6,294 bases of DNA from Treponema sp. Its GTDB lineage: Bacteria; Spirochaetota; Spirochaetia; Treponematales; Treponemataceae. Positions 5,544 through 6,294 of this stretch are shown here, one piece after another; within the stretch, counting starts at the first letter, position 1, and every line of letters starts with the position of its first letter. The stretch is taken from positions 1 through 6,294 of the forward strand of contig JAHAZA010000061.1 in NCBI GenBank assembly GCA_018385415.1, read 5' to 3'. The position numbers and the translations under genes are program-made. Under the pieces are notes generated by a model. That model had not been told where the DNA came from and ran no database searches. It was given only the letters and a program-made list of their open reading frames with translations.

Positions 5544-6080
5544 TTATTTCAATTCTATGTAATGAGGAATTATATCCTCATATTTTCCATTTTTCAGAAG
5601 AAATCCGTTTGGTATTTTCCCAAGCTGAATGAAACCTAACTTTTTGTACAGCTTTAATGCAGATGTATTTGTTGCCACAACTGCGTTGAATTGAAGTATT
5701 TTAAAACCAATTTCTTTTGCTTTTTCAAGACAGTTTTTTACCAGAAACTCTCCGATATGCTGACCTCGCTTATCTTTTTTTACTGCATAGCTTGCATTTG
5801 ATATATGTCCGCAGCGACCTACATTATTTGGATGCAAAATGTACAATCCTACGATTTCATTCGAATCTGAATCAATGGCAATACCAGTAAATGATTGTGA
5901 ATTGAAAAAAACATTTCCTGATTTTTCGTCTAAAAGTTCAGTCTGCGGAAAGGCAATACCGTCTTCAACTATGTCATTCCAAATTTCAATAGCTGAAGTT
6001 GTATATTTTTCATTGTATTTTACTATTTTTAACACTTCTTTTTTAGCGGCGTAAAGCCGCTTCTCCTTATATTTTTTCAT
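5544..6080 (-). CDS. GNAT-family N-acetyltransferase
   Basis: This gene encodes a soluble acetyltransferase of the GNAT fold that transfers acetyl from acetyl-CoA to an unidentified amine. Key features are YAVKKDKRGQHIGEFLVKNC, containing the R-G-Q-H-I-G pyrophosphate-binding motif A, and NTSALKLYKKLGF, the usual motif B with its conserved Asn and Tyr. An N-terminal IEIWNDIVEDGIAFPQTELL substrate-region segment precedes them. The start is uncertain. The frame is open from an ATG at 6122, but that part is the 30-bp repeat read as protein. The ATG at 6080 (178 residues) is used here and lacks a clear ribosome site. The GTG at 6035 gives 163 residues starting VLKIVKYNEKY, closest to the family. 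An AAGGAG at 6068-6063 lies 27 bases before that GTG with a hairpin between. The gene stands alone between two repeat copies, like a mobile cassette. Confidence 0.85.
   Translation of the reverse strand: MKKYKEKRLYAAKKEVLKIVKYNEKYTTSAIEIWNDIVEDGIAFPQTELLDEKSGNVFFNSQSFTGIAIDSDSNEIVGLYILHPNNVGRCGHISNASYAVKKDKRGQHIGEFLVKNCLEKAKEIGFKILQFNAVVATNTSALKLYKKLGFIQLGKIPNGFLLKNGKYEDIIPHYIELK
6045..6061 (-). promoter_or_regulatory. Hairpin between Shine-Dalgarno site and possible GTG start
   Basis: AGCGGC (6045-6050) and GCCGCT (6056-6061) form a 6-bp stem with a 5-base loop. On the minus strand the stem sits between AAGGAG (6068-6063) and the GTG at 6035. If it folds, the 27-base gap collapses to about 10 bases, a workable ribosome spacing. 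There is no T-run after it in the minus direction, so it is not a terminator of the usual kind. Confidence 0.4.
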
Positions 6081-6110
6081 CGGGCTTGACCCACTGTCGG
6101 CTACGAACCT
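6081..6110 (+). repeat. 30-bp dispersed repeat, copy 2
   Basis: This is the partner of 5500-5529 (25 of 30 identical). It is tightly framed by TTTTCAT (6074-6080) and ATGAAAA (6112-6118), an inverted pair, so it too is the centre of a larger palindrome although its outer arms differ from those of copy 1. It lies between the GNAT gene and the IS110-type element, and the shared sequence stops at 6110. Confidence 0.7.
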
Positions 6111-6120
6111 CATGAAAATC

Positions 6121-6203
6121 ATTAAGGCCCCAGGTTTATCATGCTAAGATAGATAAGTCATCAGGGCACAATATCCTAATATATTCTAAAGGGGGACCTT
6201 AAT
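6121..6203 (+). promoter_or_regulatory. Structured leader of the IS110-type transposase (possible bridge-RNA or translation-control region)
   Basis: ATTAAGG-C-CCC (6121-6131) pairs with GGG-A-CCTTAAT (6193-6203) through 10 base pairs and one mismatch. The right arm contains the ribosome-binding GGGGGA and the first two bases of the ATG, so the fold would hide the start. Inside, TTATC (6136-6140) can pair with GATAA (6152-6156). In IS110-group elements the non-coding end upstream of the transposase gene encodes the bridge RNA that selects donor and target DNA. This region is in the right place, but its identity as bridge RNA is inferred. Confidence 0.45.
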
Positions 6204-6294
6204 GAGATTCTATAAGAACCAGCATCAATTTTACATTGGAATCGACCTTCATGCAAGAACGATGTACATCTGTGTCATCAACAACATCGGTGAA
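6202..6294 (+). CDS. IS110-family transposase, N-terminal part (cut by window edge)
   Basis: Thirty-one codons are visible before the window ends. They begin MRFYKNQHQFYIGIDLHART and continue MYICVINNIGE. The GIDLHA block followed by a beta strand is the start of the RuvC-like DEDD catalytic domain of IS110-family transposases, with D15 as the first acidic residue; the remaining DEDD residues and the C-terminal serine domain lie outside the window. These enzymes work with a bridge RNA encoded in the element to pair target and donor sites and leave little or no target duplication. The ATG has a strong AGGGGGA six bases upstream, partly inside a stem. It is the only plus-strand gene here and is transcribed away from the rest. 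Confidence 0.88.
   Translation, partial: MRFYKNQHQFYIGIDLHARTMYICVINNIGE

Larger units (their letters stand above)
6111..6294 (+). mobile_element. IS110-family insertion sequence, left end (cut by window edge)
   Basis: The transposase start at 6202 and its structured leader mark the left part of an IS110-family element. The exact end cannot be seen because members of this family have no or only short terminal repeats. The end of the 30-bp repeat at 6110 is a reasonable guess for the boundary, and the element continues past the right edge. Confidence 0.5.

Noticed and set aside
6081..6122. N-terminal extension of the acetyltransferase (MIFMRFVADSGSSP)
   Set aside because: These codons are the 30-bp repeat read as protein; copy 1 gives the same RFVADxxSSP in an unrelated context.
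1..6294. CRISPR array, tRNA or rRNA genes
   Set aside because: No regularly spaced repeats with unique spacers, and no cloverleaf or rRNA-like stretch was found on either strand.

Overview
This AT-rich window carries ten protein-coding units. Nine lie on the minus strand and one, at the right edge, lies on the plus strand. Short intergenic gaps, a GC-rich intergenic hairpin element at 775-909 and the flavour of the proteins suggest a host-associated spirochaete of the Treponema type. That assignment is inference from gene style and remembered intergenic repeats and is not proven by any marker gene here. The content is typical of an accessory or defence island: restriction-modification genes, truncated genes, single-gene modules and a transposase.

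Read in the direction of most transcription (right to left), the layout is as follows. (1) At 6202-6294 on the plus strand is the start of an IS110-family transposase, preceded by a structured leader. (2) At 5544-6080 is a GNAT acetyltransferase flanked by two copies of a 30-bp repeat (5500-5529 and 6081-6110); the first copy sits inside a 57-nt imperfect palindrome (5479-5535). (3) At 5104-5484 is a small unrecognised helical protein, perhaps a fragment. (4) At 4467-5024 is the N-terminal nuclease part of an MmeI-like type IIG restriction-modification enzyme, cut off by DNA that forms a terminator-like hairpin. (5) A promoter and palindromic operator-like region (4411-4461) leads into a tight four-gene operon: a C5-cytosine methyltransferase with an N-terminal helix-turn-helix, an HNH endonuclease, a 66-residue unknown protein, and a stand-alone EcoRII C-terminal catalytic domain. 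(6) At 956-1534 is a RhuM-family protein lacking its usual C-terminal part. (7) A GC-rich repeat element is followed by a DUF1697 protein and a second GNAT acetyltransferase that runs off the left edge.

The central operon is the functional core. The methyltransferase should protect CCWGG-like sites, as inferred from EcoRII/Dcm relatives, and may repress its own promoter. The EcoRII-type catalytic domain should cut those sites. Unlike EcoRII itself, the nuclease has no N-terminal effector domain. Instead it is translationally coupled to a 66-residue protein of unknown role, and the operon also carries an HNH nuclease. This arrangement is the most interesting system in the window. The truncated MmeI-like and RhuM genes, the dispersed repeats and the IS110 element suggest repeated gain and loss of DNA around it.
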